Below, one piece after another: positions 7,991-16,961 of a DNA stretch of 64,000 bases; within the stretch, counting starts at the first letter, position 1, and each line of letters starts with the position of its first letter. The stretch is from DATHKG01 sp035489435 (GTDB lineage: Bacteria > Bacteroidota > Bacteroidia > Chitinophagales > Chitinophagaceae): the NCBI GenBank assembly GCA_035489435.1, contig DATHKG010000103.1; one strand, given 5' to 3'. A model generated the notes under the pieces. That model was not told the DNA's origin. It was given only the letters and a program-made list of their open reading frames with translations, and did no database searches. The translations under genes were made by a program, and so were the position numbers.

Positions 7991-8098
7991 GTTATTTCCC
8001 CCAATCGAATGTGAGATCGGTTTGTAAATTAGACCGGGAAGAGAATTGCAAAACGAATATCAGCTCAATTGTCATCTATGACTGATTAAGTGATTGGC

Positions 8099-8107
8099 TT
8101 ATACACA
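8099..8107 (+). other. Single DnaA-box-like sequence
   Basis: TTATACACA fits TTATnCACA. It is the only good match seen in the 6.9-8.6 kb gene-free region, so it is weak evidence for an origin; noted because of the parS-like site 1.2 kb away. Confidence 0.25.
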
Positions 8108-8249
8108 TGATTTGAGGCTGATTGAATGATGAGACAAGGAACCTGCTATAGCGGACTGGTAAGAATTGTTATGCTAGTATGATATTCCCCCAAGTGGATG
8201 AGCTAGTTGGGAGCGGGATTGTGCCTTTGAGCGGCCTTCGTACCGTGGT

Positions 8250-8620
8250 CGGAGTTACTGAAGCCGATCAGGGCGATACTGCAACCAGCACTGGAAGAAA
8301 CCCTAACAAAGCTGATCAGGGCAAAAAAGCCGATCGGAGACAAGAACCACTCCCAGCATGAGCAAAGGTATTAACCACGGGACACAGCCGCAAAAAGGCA
8401 CAATCCAGCTCCCAACGGTGCGAAGAAGCGACCAAAAACTCTTGCATAATAATGCTAGTAAACAAAGAAAGCAAACCTGCGCAAAAAAGCCGATCGGAGA
8501 CAACAACCACTCCCAGCATGAGCAAAGGTATTAACCACGGGACACAGCCGCAAAAAGGCACAATCCTGCTCCCAACGGTGCGAAGAAGCGACCAAAAACT
8601 CTTGCATAATAGTGCTGGTT
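8250..8620. repeat. Two inverted copies (C and D) of the same repeat family
   Basis: About 140 bases at 8321-8460 recur at 8481-8620 (period 160) with only a few mismatches. The reverse complement of copy C (8250-8460) aligns with copies A and B on the other side of the island: the order TGATCGGCTT, GTAACTCCG, CTCCGATCGGC, TGGTTAATACC and the CTTCTTCGC region is conserved. A fragment in the A/B orientation also occurs at about 8208-8235 (GTTGGGAGCGGGATTGTGCC). The island therefore has A-B direct on the left and C-D inverted on the right. Confidence 0.8.
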
Positions 8621-8634
8621 AAAAAAAGTCAAAA

Positions 8635-9972
8635 TCACCCAACCGGTATATCCGAATAAGCATCCCAGTAAACAGTTTCCTTCATAAACAATTCAAACAT
8701 TTCCTTCCAGCCTTTGAATTGAGAATCACTGCCTAAAATATGGTTGTGCCAGATTGGAATGAAGTTGCCGTTTAATTTTTTAACCAGTTCGTAGTACTTT
8801 ACCAGTTCCATATAGGTTTGTTCCGGTGTTTGCTTTTGCTCATAGAATGAGTTTGCATCCATAAAACAAAATGGACAAATAACAAGTTCGGTCGTTTGAT
8901 CCCTCTGCAGATCGTACCATTTGTAGGATGAGCAAACGGAAGCCCTGAATCCGTTAATAGTACCATAGCCCATAGAGAAATCATGTCTCAAGCCTGCATC
9001 AATCAACGTTCTGAACGTTTCCGGTGTTTTGAATCTTATATAATGCTGCCTGCTTGAAACAACAGGTTTGTCTGTTACTACTTCAAGCCATTCAAGTTCT
9101 TCTTTTAACAACCGCGGATGGTCGCCACTTCTCCAGGAGGGATGCAGACCGACTTCATATTTTGATGCATAGTATTCAATGAGCTCACGGAAAGGCTTAA
9201 CATCTGTTGAGATATTTTTATCATAGCCCTCTTGTTTTTTTGCAACAAGAAAAAAATAATAGGGTTTAATACGACAGTATAAATGAAGCGCATCAAGCCA
9301 TTCGAAACAATCAAAGGGATCCTGCTTTTTTCCTGTTAACACGAGCCAGCGATCATCAATCTCTTTCCACTTCCATTTTAACAACGAACGGACAAAACCT
9401 GCAATGGTCTTTAAAGCACCTTTATGCAGGTAAGAATAGGCGATATCTATATCGTAGGTAATGTTGCAGGAAAACTGTTGTCGTTTAAATTTCAGGCCAG
9501 CAAACTTCGACTGCAATGAATCTTTAAAAGAGACCAGCCAGATATTTATCATTGGCAGATCAAGAAACCGCTCGCGGTAAGCCAAAGAATTTGTATGTGC
9601 ATATCTTCCGTATTCATCTTCTTTATGTTTAAGATATTCTTCATACCTCGTGATGAGAAAGAAAGATGCTGCAAAAATATCGAATGCAAAATCGCCATCG
9701 GTTTTGTAGAGTGCTTTTCCTTTTTCAAAAGCGAAAACATCAGGCTCTTGTTCCTTTATGTCATTTTGAAACAGGAGCGGAACCGGGGAAATCCAATAAA
9801 CTTCATCTCCAAATGCTTCGTTAGAATAATTAATTTTAAAAGTGGTGGCGCTGAGAAAAGCCTGTTTATCAGAAGTGATGTCCAGGGGTTCGTCAAATAT
9901 TTCTTTCCCAATAAATTCAAGAATATATTGTAGCCTGGGGGTGATTTCTGAGGTATAGACTGATAACATCAA
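8635..9972 (-). CDS. Polysaccharide deacetylase-like family protein
   Basis: The 445-residue protein has no signal peptide. Its mid and C-terminal part looks like the NodB-like deacetylase fold: SCNITYDIDIAYSY supplies the metal-site Asp pair near residue 173, VGLHPSWRS a His-containing strand near 275, and a late FIPIWHNHILG a second His motif near 407. An N-terminal domain of about 160 residues precedes it. Such proteins are common in Bacteroidota beside cell-envelope polysaccharide genes. The substrate cannot be told here: it is isolated between the repeat island and the LutB-like gene. Two ATGs in a row open the frame; either may be used. Confidence 0.65.
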   Translation of the reverse strand: MMLSVYTSEITPRLQYILEFIGKEIFDEPLDITSDKQAFLSATTFKINYSNEAFGDEVYWISPVPLLFQNDIKEQEPDVFAFEKGKALYKTDGDFAFDIFAASFFLITRYEEYLKHKEDEYGRYAHTNSLAYRERFLDLPMINIWLVSFKDSLQSKFAGLKFKRQQFSCNITYDIDIAYSYLHKGALKTIAGFVRSLLKWKWKEIDDRWLVLTGKKQDPFDCFEWLDALHLYCRIKPYYFFLVAKKQEGYDKNISTDVKPFRELIEYYASKYEVGLHPSWRSGDHPRLLKEELEWLEVVTDKPVVSSRQHYIRFKTPETFRTLIDAGLRHDFSMGYGTINGFRASVCSSYKWYDLQRDQTTELVICPFCFMDANSFYEQKQTPEQTYMELVKYYELVKKLNGNFIPIWHNHILGSDSQFKGWKEMFELFMKETVYWDAYSDIPVG

Positions 9973-10066
9973 GCCGGCGGACTTTTATTCAATAATACAA
10001 TTCTCCCCTCTCAATGTCAATATTTTTATGCCTTTATAAGAAGTATCTTTTGATTTTGCAAACTAC

Positions 10067-10200
10067 GGGCTCAATTTATTCCAGTAGGGCTCAATTTTTT
10101 TCAGTAGGGCTCAATTTATTCCAGTAGGACTCATTTTTTTCACTGCTCAATTTTCCAGTGGGGCTCACTTTTTTTCAGCAGGGCTGAATTTTTCTTTCCA
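10067..10200. repeat. Tandem repeat, 20 bp unit, about 7 copies, extending into the end of the next gene
   Basis: Units beginning GGGCTCAATTTaTTcCAGTA start at 10067, 10087, 10107, 10127, about 10145, 10161 and 10181. The last two cover the final codons and stop (10165-10167) of the LutB-like gene, so the array seems to have grown from the gene's 3' end. It fills most of the gap to the deacetylase-like gene. Confidence 0.92.
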
Positions 10201-11553
10201 AAGCTGGTTGAAGGTTTTTTCTGAAAAATCCAGTTCCGCCCGGTGAGCCGTCCAGCCGCTGAAAGCCTTATTAACCAACCAGTTCTTTATTTTTTTGTTT
10301 CCCCGGTTCATCATCCCACGATTCAGACTAGCTTTTCTCCAAAGTTTCCAGGCGAGTTTTTCACCAGTTGAAGTAAGTCCCTTATCTGCCGCCTCGTAAC
10401 GGTTTTCCAATAACAGTTCATGCAGATTGATTTTAACAGCACAAACCTCCGTGCAATTACCGCACAATGAAGAGGCGTTGCTAAGATGTTTCCAATCCTT
10501 CAGCCCGCTGAGCCGGGGTGTAATCACAGCCCCGATCGGTCCGCTGTAGGTTGAGCCATAAGCATGACCACCTATATTTTTGTAAACAGGACAGGCATTG
10601 AGACAAGCCCCACATCGTATACAGTAAAGACTTTCCCTGGAAACAGGATTATCAAGAATATTGGTACGACCATTATCAAGCAGTATCACATACATTTCTT
10701 CTGGCCCGTCAGACTCACCTGGTTGACGGGGACCGCTGAAAATTGTATTGTAAACTGTTACTTTCTGCCCTGTACCATAAGTAGAAAGCAATGGCCAGAA
10801 TAAAGCAAGATCCGTCAACGAAGGAATGATCTTTTCGATCCCGGCAATCACTATATGTGTTTTTGGAAATGCAGCACTAAGCCTTGCATTTCCTTCATTT
10901 TCTGTAACCGCAATGGAACCCGTATCGGCTATTATAAAATTCGCGCCGGTTACACCGATCTCGGCAACCGGGTATTTTGTTCTTAGCTTTTCCCTTGCTA
11001 CAAGCGTGAGTTGTTGAGGATTGAGATTCGGGGGCGTTCCCAGTTTTTCATAAAACAATTTTGCAACGTCTTCCTTGCTTTTATGCATAGCTGGCGTTAC
11101 AATATGATAAGGTGGTTCGCCATCCAGTTGTTGAATGTATTCACCAAGATCGGTTTCAACACTTTCAATATTATTATCGGTCAGGAATTTATTGAGATGG
11201 ATCTCTTCAGTGACCATGCTCTTGCTTTTCACGACCGAACGGCAGTTTTTGGCTTTACAAATTTCCAATACCGCGGCCAGCGCCTGTTTGTCATCGTTCG
11301 CCCAGATTACTTTTCCACCACGCCTGGTAAAATTTGCTTCGAAATCTTCCAGTTGCTGATCTAAGGTTTCGAGCGCGCGCCATTTGATATTTTTTGCCCT
11401 TTCTCTCGCCAGCCCGGTATCGGGGAATTGAAGTTTGCCCTGGGGCACGGCATTGTTGTATTTGCTGATATTGAAATTCACCTTGAACCGGTGATCAAGG
11501 TCAGCAGATTTGATTGTACTTTTTGCTTTGAATGTGGAAGCGTTTTCTGACAT
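10165..11553 (-). CDS. lutB: LutB-like iron-sulfur protein (LUD domain plus two 4Fe-4S motifs)
   Basis: The 462-residue protein has the LutB/YkgF layout: an N-terminal LUD domain (about residues 60-300), with GANFIIADTGSIAVTENEGN near its end, then a ferredoxin region with CIRCGACLNACP (about 312-323) and a second cluster CGNCTEVCAV (about 363-372). LutB with LutA and LutC oxidises L-lactate to pyruvate and passes electrons to quinone. lutA and lutC are not adjacent, so the complex must be completed from elsewhere or the role differs. The gene lies 47 bases downstream of a DUF3109 gene in the same orientation. Its last codons are part of a tandem repeat array. Confidence 0.85.
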   Translation of the reverse strand: MSENASTFKAKSTIKSADLDHRFKVNFNISKYNNAVPQGKLQFPDTGLARERAKNIKWRALETLDQQLEDFEANFTRRGGKVIWANDDKQALAAVLEICKAKNCRSVVKSKSMVTEEIHLNKFLTDNNIESVETDLGEYIQQLDGEPPYHIVTPAMHKSKEDVAKLFYEKLGTPPNLNPQQLTLVAREKLRTKYPVAEIGVTGANFIIADTGSIAVTENEGNARLSAAFPKTHIVIAGIEKIIPSLTDLALFWPLLSTYGTGQKVTVYNTIFSGPRQPGESDGPEEMYVILLDNGRTNILDNPVSRESLYCIRCGACLNACPVYKNIGGHAYGSTYSGPIGAVITPRLSGLKDWKHLSNASSLCGNCTEVCAVKINLHELLLENRYEAADKGLTSTGEKLAWKLWRKASLNRGMMNRGNKKIKNWLVNKAFSGWTAHRAELDFSEKTFNQLWKEKFSPAEKK

Positions 11554-11600
11554 AATTTATTTCCTGCCTGGTGCAAACAAACGTCGCTTAAAGCGGCCGG

Positions 11601-12191
11601 TTACTTCTTCTTAATTTCAAAATAATCCTGTGCAACCTTGTCGAGAGCGTTATAGAAATCTTCGCCATACTTTCTTATGATAGGTTCCCTGAGAAACTGG
11701 TAAACCGGTACTTTTAATTTTTTGCCAAGAGAACAAGCGGGCTTGCACAAACCTTCCCTGGGCTCGTAATTCATCCGGTCAAAGTCTCCTTTTTTACCTG
11801 CTTTTGTGATAATAGGATAAAAGTGACAGCTGATAGGCTTTTTCCAGCTGACCTTTCCATCACGATATGCTTGTTCAATGGCGCATTTAATCACTCCGTT
11901 TTCATCGTGAAAACCATAAGCGCAAAGTTTACCTTCAATGGTCGGGGTTACCCAGCCGAACTCGACATCGTACACATAGCGACCATGCTTCTCGATCCAT
12001 CCCAATCCATCTTTGGATAGATAGGGCTTCACTGTCTCGAAGATCTCATTGATGATCGCGAGCTCTTCTTTTTCAAGAGGTGCCCCGGCATCACCATCCT
12101 CACAACATCCACCTTTGCATTTTGTAAGATCACACACAAATTGCTCGGATATCACATTTTCACTAATGAGAACATTATCTATTGCTATCAC
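11601..12191 (-). CDS. DUF3109 family cysteine-rich protein
   Basis: A cytoplasmic protein of about 196 residues with the CDLTKCKGGCCEDGDAGAPL motif and further conserved Cys at ISCHFYPI and LCKPACSLG, typical of DUF3109 proteins of Bacteroidota. The Cys pattern suggests metal or iron-sulfur binding, but the role is unknown. I chose GTG at 12191 (protein MIAIDNVLI) because family members start with M-I-x-I-D-N; an ATG at 12230 would add 13 residues that do not fit the family. It ends 47 bases before the LutB-like gene and may be cotranscribed with it. Confidence 0.8.
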   Translation of the reverse strand: MIAIDNVLISENVISEQFVCDLTKCKGGCCEDGDAGAPLEKEELAIINEIFETVKPYLSKDGLGWIEKHGRYVYDVEFGWVTPTIEGKLCAYGFHDENGVIKCAIEQAYRDGKVSWKKPISCHFYPIITKAGKKGDFDRMNYEPREGLCKPACSLGKKLKVPVYQFLREPIIRKYGEDFYNALDKVAQDYFEIKKK

Positions 12192-12244
12192 AATGCTTTT
12201 TTTACAAATGTAACCAATAAGCTCAATCACAAAGTTGAAGCGCC

Positions 12245-14092
12245 CTAATTGGTATCCTTAAAATTTTCAACAGGAACAGATGCGGGTATTTTGTCTCCGC
12301 GTCCAAAGAGGCGGTTTCGGTTAAGTCTTAAAATTGACTTTGAAGTAAGATAATGGACCGCTTTTTCTTCCAGCCAGTGGTGTAGTGGCAAAAGCATGGC
12401 GATTAAAACGATTTTTATGGCAAGTACCATCCAGGGTTCTCCATGTGTGAGATGATGTATCTGGTTATCTGCCAGCAGGATAATAAACTCAAACAGAAAA
12501 ATAAAAGCAAAGAAGCCGATAATTTTTATTGTTTGCGCCGACACCCTGAATGCACCGGCCATTACCAATAAAATAAAAATACTGGCAATAGCAGCCGTAA
12601 TGCCCATATATTGGAGGTTATGCCGACGCCTGGTTTCTTCCATCCTGGCCGCCTGCATTTTTTCTGCTCTTTGTTTTTCACTATCCACTTCGGCCATTAA
12701 CAGATCCTTTTCTTTGGTTAGGTTGTCAACGCTATCCCTGTATTTATCATGCAATGTTTTATAGAGGTAGGCCTTCTGATAATCTCCGGTCATTGTATTT
12801 AAAGAATCCAGATTAGCTGCAGCCATAATGATCATATCAAAACTGTTAATCTGTTTTCCTATGGCCTCTGCCTTTTCCCAGTAGTGTATTGCCTGTTTAA
12901 AGTCGCCGGTCTTTTTGAAGTAATCAGAGTAAGTGGTATAAAAAAAGAACTTATATGGTTTGGTACCGTATGTTTCAAAATATGGTTCAGCTTTTTTAAA
13001 ATAATATGCTGCCGAATCATATTTACCAACATATGTATATAGCGAACCGTAGCCCTGGTCAAGTAAATAACCCATACCGGCTGTATTCAGAAAATCCCGC
13101 AGCTCTTTTTTCTCTTCGAAATATGCCAGCGCTTCTTTATACTGGTTGCTCATCAGGTAGAGATTAACAATACTCAGATAACTATTAAGTTTATAAATCC
13201 TGAATTCCAGTGTGTCGGAAAGTGCGATTGCCTTGTCATAGTACATCCTCGCGAAATCGTATTGTTTAGCACCGGCATACAATGCACCCATTGAATTATA
13301 TCCGATCAGCACATCATAATACCGATTGTTTTTCCTTGCCATGCTATCCAGCCTGAACTGATAGTCTTTGGCCCTGTCCCAGTTTTCCAGCGAACGATTG
13401 AAATCAATCATCCTCAGGTAACAGTTTTTTACGAGTTCATATTTATTTGTCTGTTCGGCCAGGTCCAGTGCCGCCAGGTAATTTCTATAAGCCAGCAACT
13501 TTTCCTTTTTATACAGGTAACTACTACCTAAAGAATTATAAGCCGATACTTTAAGCGAATCACTTTTGATCGATATAGAAAGAGACATCGCATGATTAGA
13601 GTAACCCAGCCCTTTTTCAATTTCACCATTTGCCCTGGCGCCCCTCGAAAGATAGATATAGCACCAGGCCATTAGTTCTTCAAGATTACTGTTCCTTGCC
13701 ATATCAAGCGCATTCTGTGAAAACTCTGTTCCTTTCCTGACAAATTCCTGCGTGTTTCCATTATCATAAAAGTTACCGGCTCTTTTGAGCATCGCCAAAA
13801 TGATCAGTTTTCTATCCCGGCTTGATTCCGCAGTTTCCAGCATCTTTTTTCCAAAATCTTCAGACCTTTTGTTATCGATGCCAATATAATATTCGGCCAG
13901 TTCCCCCTGCCATTTGACTAAATCGTAAGGATTTGTAGCCAGTGCGAGGTTTTGGTGCAGACTATCTTCCAGTCTCGTTTCTCCCTTTGTTTTTATTTCT
14001 GGTGAACCGCTGTTTTGCTGAATATTACCTGGCTGAGCAAAAAGCATGAAATGAATAAGGCTCAGAAGAGTGTTAAGCAGGAGTTTCTTCAC
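12245..14092 (-). CDS. Exported TPR protein with C-terminal coiled coil and membrane segments
   Basis: The 615-residue product starts with a signal peptide (MKKLLLNTLLSLIHFMLFAQ), then carries about nine tetratricopeptide-like repeats (about residues 60-450), a coiled coil (KEKDLLMAEVDSEKQRAEKM, about 460-490) and two or three transmembrane helices between about 495 and 580 (for example IIGFFAFIFLFEFIILLA), ending in a short basic tail. The order signal-TPR-coiled coil-membrane is that of Bacteroidota TPR sensor kinases, but no histidine kinase or HTH domain follows. It may pass a signal to a partner or act as a scaffold; this is inference. Confidence 0.75.
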   Translation of the reverse strand: MKKLLLNTLLSLIHFMLFAQPGNIQQNSGSPEIKTKGETRLEDSLHQNLALATNPYDLVKWQGELAEYYIGIDNKRSEDFGKKMLETAESSRDRKLIILAMLKRAGNFYDNGNTQEFVRKGTEFSQNALDMARNSNLEELMAWCYIYLSRGARANGEIEKGLGYSNHAMSLSISIKSDSLKVSAYNSLGSSYLYKKEKLLAYRNYLAALDLAEQTNKYELVKNCYLRMIDFNRSLENWDRAKDYQFRLDSMARKNNRYYDVLIGYNSMGALYAGAKQYDFARMYYDKAIALSDTLEFRIYKLNSYLSIVNLYLMSNQYKEALAYFEEKKELRDFLNTAGMGYLLDQGYGSLYTYVGKYDSAAYYFKKAEPYFETYGTKPYKFFFYTTYSDYFKKTGDFKQAIHYWEKAEAIGKQINSFDMIIMAAANLDSLNTMTGDYQKAYLYKTLHDKYRDSVDNLTKEKDLLMAEVDSEKQRAEKMQAARMEETRRRHNLQYMGITAAIASIFILLVMAGAFRVSAQTIKIIGFFAFIFLFEFIILLADNQIHHLTHGEPWMVLAIKIVLIAMLLPLHHWLEEKAVHYLTSKSILRLNRNRLFGRGDKIPASVPVENFKDTN

Positions 14093-14100
14093 TATACCGG

Positions 14101-14132
14101 AGATTGTTTGTTTTGAAGATTGTTTGTTTTGG
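14101..14132. repeat. Two copies of a 16 bp unit just upstream of the TPR gene
   Basis: AGATTGTTTGTTTTGA at 14101-14116 and AGATTGTTTGTTTTGG at 14117-14132 form a direct duplication 8 bases upstream of the TPR gene start (minus strand), where it would lie in the leader or promoter. Confidence 0.85.
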
Positions 14133-14195
14133 AATAAATATCACCCGAATTTAAAATAAACATTCTCAATATGAGAACAAAATCTACCGGCGAAG

Positions 14196-14774
14196 TTATT
14201 TTAGCCTGAGGGTATTGATCAGGTGCTTCATATCCTGTTCAAGGAAATTATTTACAACACCCAAAGAATCTGCATTTGGAGATGCATCAAAATATAATGC
14301 ACCTCTCACAAAATGTTTGACTGAATCAGTAACAAAAAACTGCTTTGCCGTAGCAGCATTCCCGCCAACCTGGAAAAAAACACCAGTCAATCCCATCGGG
14401 GTCTTCATAAGAGAATCCCGGATCTCTGTAGCTTTCGAAGTATGTTTATATGTCATCTTAAAAGCATCAGCGACCAGCGAATCAAAATTGCTCTTTTTTA
14501 TTTCCTTGTAGCTGATATAAATCTTTCCATAAAATTGCGGGAAGTCAATATTGATCCAATAATCGTTTTCAGGTTTGGCTTCGAAGAAAGTGGTGTCGCG
14601 GACAATTTTCGCATATACAGGATATTCAAATGAATATGGACTTCCCGGCTGATCGTATTTCTGGTACTGATGTTCAGGGAAATCGATTTTAAAGTATCCG
14701 CGCTGCCTGAGAGTATAGTCGCTGTTACAAGCCACCAGGGCAATAAACACAAGTATAAAAATCGATCGGATCAT
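14196..14774 (-). CDS. gldD: Gliding motility lipoprotein GldD
   Basis: The 192-residue lipoprotein has a signal peptide with lipobox LVAC (Cys16) and the GldD features: RGYFKIDFPEHQYQKYD after the start, FEYPVYA, and FRLKVGG-like GVFFQVGGNAATAKQFFVTD. GldD is needed for gliding and type IX secretion in Flavobacterium johnsoniae; its exact role there is not known. It lies 38 bases downstream of gldE, in the order mutY-ssb-gldE-gldD known from other Bacteroidota. Presence of the gene implies type IX secretion but does not prove gliding. Confidence 0.92.
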   Translation of the reverse strand: MIRSIFILVFIALVACNSDYTLRQRGYFKIDFPEHQYQKYDQPGSPYSFEYPVYAKIVRDTTFFEAKPENDYWINIDFPQFYGKIYISYKEIKKSNFDSLVADAFKMTYKHTSKATEIRDSLMKTPMGLTGVFFQVGGNAATAKQFFVTDSVKHFVRGALYFDASPNADSLGVVNNFLEQDMKHLINTLRLK

Positions 14775-14812
14775 GTTTCAATAGTTAATAGGAGGAAGGA
14801 ACGGCAAACAAA

Positions 14813-16147
14813 TCAGCTTTTTTGCCTGACGATCGAAACCTTCACTTTACGGATCCGGTTCTTTTCAACCTCAAGCGTTGTGAACTCAAAATCTCCAACA
14901 ATGGCTATATCATTTGCTTTAGGAATTTCGCCGGAAATTTCAAGAATAAGACCTGCAAGCGAATCGCTTTCTCCCCTTACTTTATCAAAGGTATCAAGGG
15001 AAAGATTCATCAACTTACAGACATCATTGATCATGGTCTTGCCTTCAAAAATATAGTTGTCTTCATCTATCTTTTTATTGCCACTTTCCTCTTCATCAAA
15101 CTCATCTTTTATCTCACCAATAATTTCTTCAAGAACATCTTCAAGCGTAACGATCCCGCTTGTTCCACCGAATTCATCAACAACAACAGCAAAGTGAATC
15201 CTTTTTGTCTGAAACTCTTTGAGAAGATCTTCAATGAATTTTTGTTCATGCACAAAATATGGGATACGCATAAGGCTGCTCCACTCAAAATCATTAGGTT
15301 GATTCAAATGGGGAATCAGGTCTTTGCTATGAATCATACCGACAATATCATCGAGACTCGACTTGTATACAGGTAATCTCGAATAATGCAGCTCTTCGAT
15401 CTTTTGTTTCAGTTCTTTGAAACTGATGTTGAATGAAATACCATTCACATCAAGACGCGTCCTCATAATTTGTTTTACAGTGATATGCCTGAACTTATAT
15501 ATGCCTGCCAGTATGCGCTGTTCTTCTTCTTCATGGATAGTAGACTTGATTGCGGCTTCGAGTTGTTGCTGGGAATAAGCTCTTGAAGTACTCCCTCCCA
15601 TGAACTTTTCGATGCGCTCAGACATGGCCATTAAAGATGTGCCGAGCTTGCGAAAAAGATAGTAGATAATCTCAACGAGATAGGATGCTTCATAAGCCAC
15701 CCGGAGATTGTTCTGACCGGCCCTGATCTTTGGTAGCACCTGTCCTATAAGGATCAGCACAAAACTTATAAGAAAGATCTTAAGTAAAAATCTTATTATC
15801 TGCCACCCAAGCTGTTGTGGAAAGATCTGGTCTATCAGAATATTTGATAGAATAATAATTGCGATATTGATAAGGATACTTGCAACCCTTAAAGAGCCAA
15901 GCAGGGTGCGTGGATCTTCCAGCAGGTTTGTTATCCGTTTCCAGCCGGCGTCCTGCTTGGTTTTCAACATATTGATATCGCGATATGTAAGTGAGAAAAA
16001 AGCAACTTCCGCCCCGGAGATGAAAAATGAAAGAATAAGTAACAATAGCACAATCGCGGCCAGAATTGTTGTAGCCTGGATGCTTGCGACCAGAAGTATT
16101 GGCTGGAATTGATCAAACAGAAAAAAATTCAATAAAGGGATATCCAA
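14813..16147 (-). CDS. gldE: Gliding motility-associated protein GldE (CNNM/CorC-type, CBS domains)
   Basis: The 444-residue membrane protein has three to four transmembrane helices in the first 200 residues (for example ILAAIVLLLLILSFFISGAE, a DUF21/CNNM segment), a tandem CBS pair (about residues 210-340, with MRTRLDVNGIS and GIVTLEDVLEEIIGEI) and a C-terminal CorC/HlyC domain. GldE was found in F. johnsoniae as a protein whose overproduction supports weak gldD alleles, and it belongs to the same superfamily as Mg/Co efflux proteins. It lies between ssb and gldD on the minus strand. Confidence 0.9.
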   Translation of the reverse strand: MDIPLLNFFLFDQFQPILLVASIQATTILAAIVLLLLILSFFISGAEVAFFSLTYRDINMLKTKQDAGWKRITNLLEDPRTLLGSLRVASILINIAIIILSNILIDQIFPQQLGWQIIRFLLKIFLISFVLILIGQVLPKIRAGQNNLRVAYEASYLVEIIYYLFRKLGTSLMAMSERIEKFMGGSTSRAYSQQQLEAAIKSTIHEEEEQRILAGIYKFRHITVKQIMRTRLDVNGISFNISFKELKQKIEELHYSRLPVYKSSLDDIVGMIHSKDLIPHLNQPNDFEWSSLMRIPYFVHEQKFIEDLLKEFQTKRIHFAVVVDEFGGTSGIVTLEDVLEEIIGEIKDEFDEEESGNKKIDEDNYIFEGKTMINDVCKLMNLSLDTFDKVRGESDSLAGLILEISGEIPKANDIAIVGDFEFTTLEVEKNRIRKVKVSIVRQKS

Positions 16148-16338
16148 AGCAATTGGGTTTTTTCAACATAAAGGCAGGTCAAACGGCCTGCCCTTATTAA
16201 TACATTGTAAGCGAAATTATCAATAATTTGTTATGAAGCAGAAATATATACCCTTATTTCATCCGTTCATTTTTATTTTTTTTTGCCCGCACAATCAGGT
16301 AAGCGCAACCCCCGGGAAAATTATCGTTGGTTAACAGA

Positions 16339-16782
16339 TCAAAACGGCAGATCCTGGGAAGGTTCATCTATAGGGGGCAGATCCCCGGTATGAAAGCCTT
16401 CAACATTACCGTGATGCGCACCACCGGGCCCGTTATGATGTCCTGCATCTGTCCTTTTATCAAGCATGATGAGGTTATCTCCTACAACTTCTGTTGAGAA
16501 TTTTTTAGCGCCTTCCTTATCTTCCCAGCTCCTCGTTCTCAGTCGTCCTTCAATGTAAACAAGGCTGCCTTTGTGAAGATATTTCTGGGCAAGCTCTGCA
16601 AGGCCGCGCCATAAGACAACAGTGTGCCACTCAGTTTGAGAGATTAACTTCCCTGCCCTGTCTTTGAAAGTTTCCGTGGTTGCAAGCGGAAATTTGGCTA
16701 CAGCAATATTTCCTTCAAGCACCTGGACATCGGGATCTTTACCGAGATTTCCAATCAACATTACCCTGTTTACGCCTCTCAT
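16339..16782 (-). CDS. ssb: Single-stranded DNA-binding protein
   Basis: The 147-residue protein has the OB fold of SSB: NRVMLIGNLGKDPDV at the start, FPLATTETFKD, TEWHTVVLWRGLAELAQKYL and KGSLVYIEGRLRTRSW. A linker rich in His and Gly (about residues 112-132) leads to the acidic tail ending DLPF, the docking site for replication and repair partners. It lies between mutY and gldE, facing the same way. The 190-base gap to gldE shows no terminator that I trust. Confidence 0.95.
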   Translation of the reverse strand: MRGVNRVMLIGNLGKDPDVQVLEGNIAVAKFPLATTETFKDRAGKLISQTEWHTVVLWRGLAELAQKYLHKGSLVYIEGRLRTRSWEDKEGAKKFSTEVVGDNLIMLDKRTDAGHHNGPGGAHHGNVEGFHTGDLPPIDEPSQDLPF

Positions 16783-16961
16783 AATAACAATTTTGATAGT
16801 TAATAATCAGCCTGCCTGTTCAATTCGTTGTAAACTCAATATCCTAAGGGTCTAAGGACAAATCATGCAATAGATTACGGATGAATCCTGTATTATAAAT
16901 TTACAAAATTCATAGAGCAGAAACATTAAAATCTTTTGGTAAAGTTGACAGGAAATTCAGG

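Noticed and set aside
7608..8561. Several open frames of 60-98 residues on both strands in the island
   Set aside because: They lie on the 16-bp array or the C/D repeats, have no domain and change frame between copies.
6900..8634. Replication origin
   Set aside because: Only one DnaA-box-like sequence is seen and there is no AT-rich unwinding region or dnaA/dnaN gene; the parS-like site alone does not make an origin.
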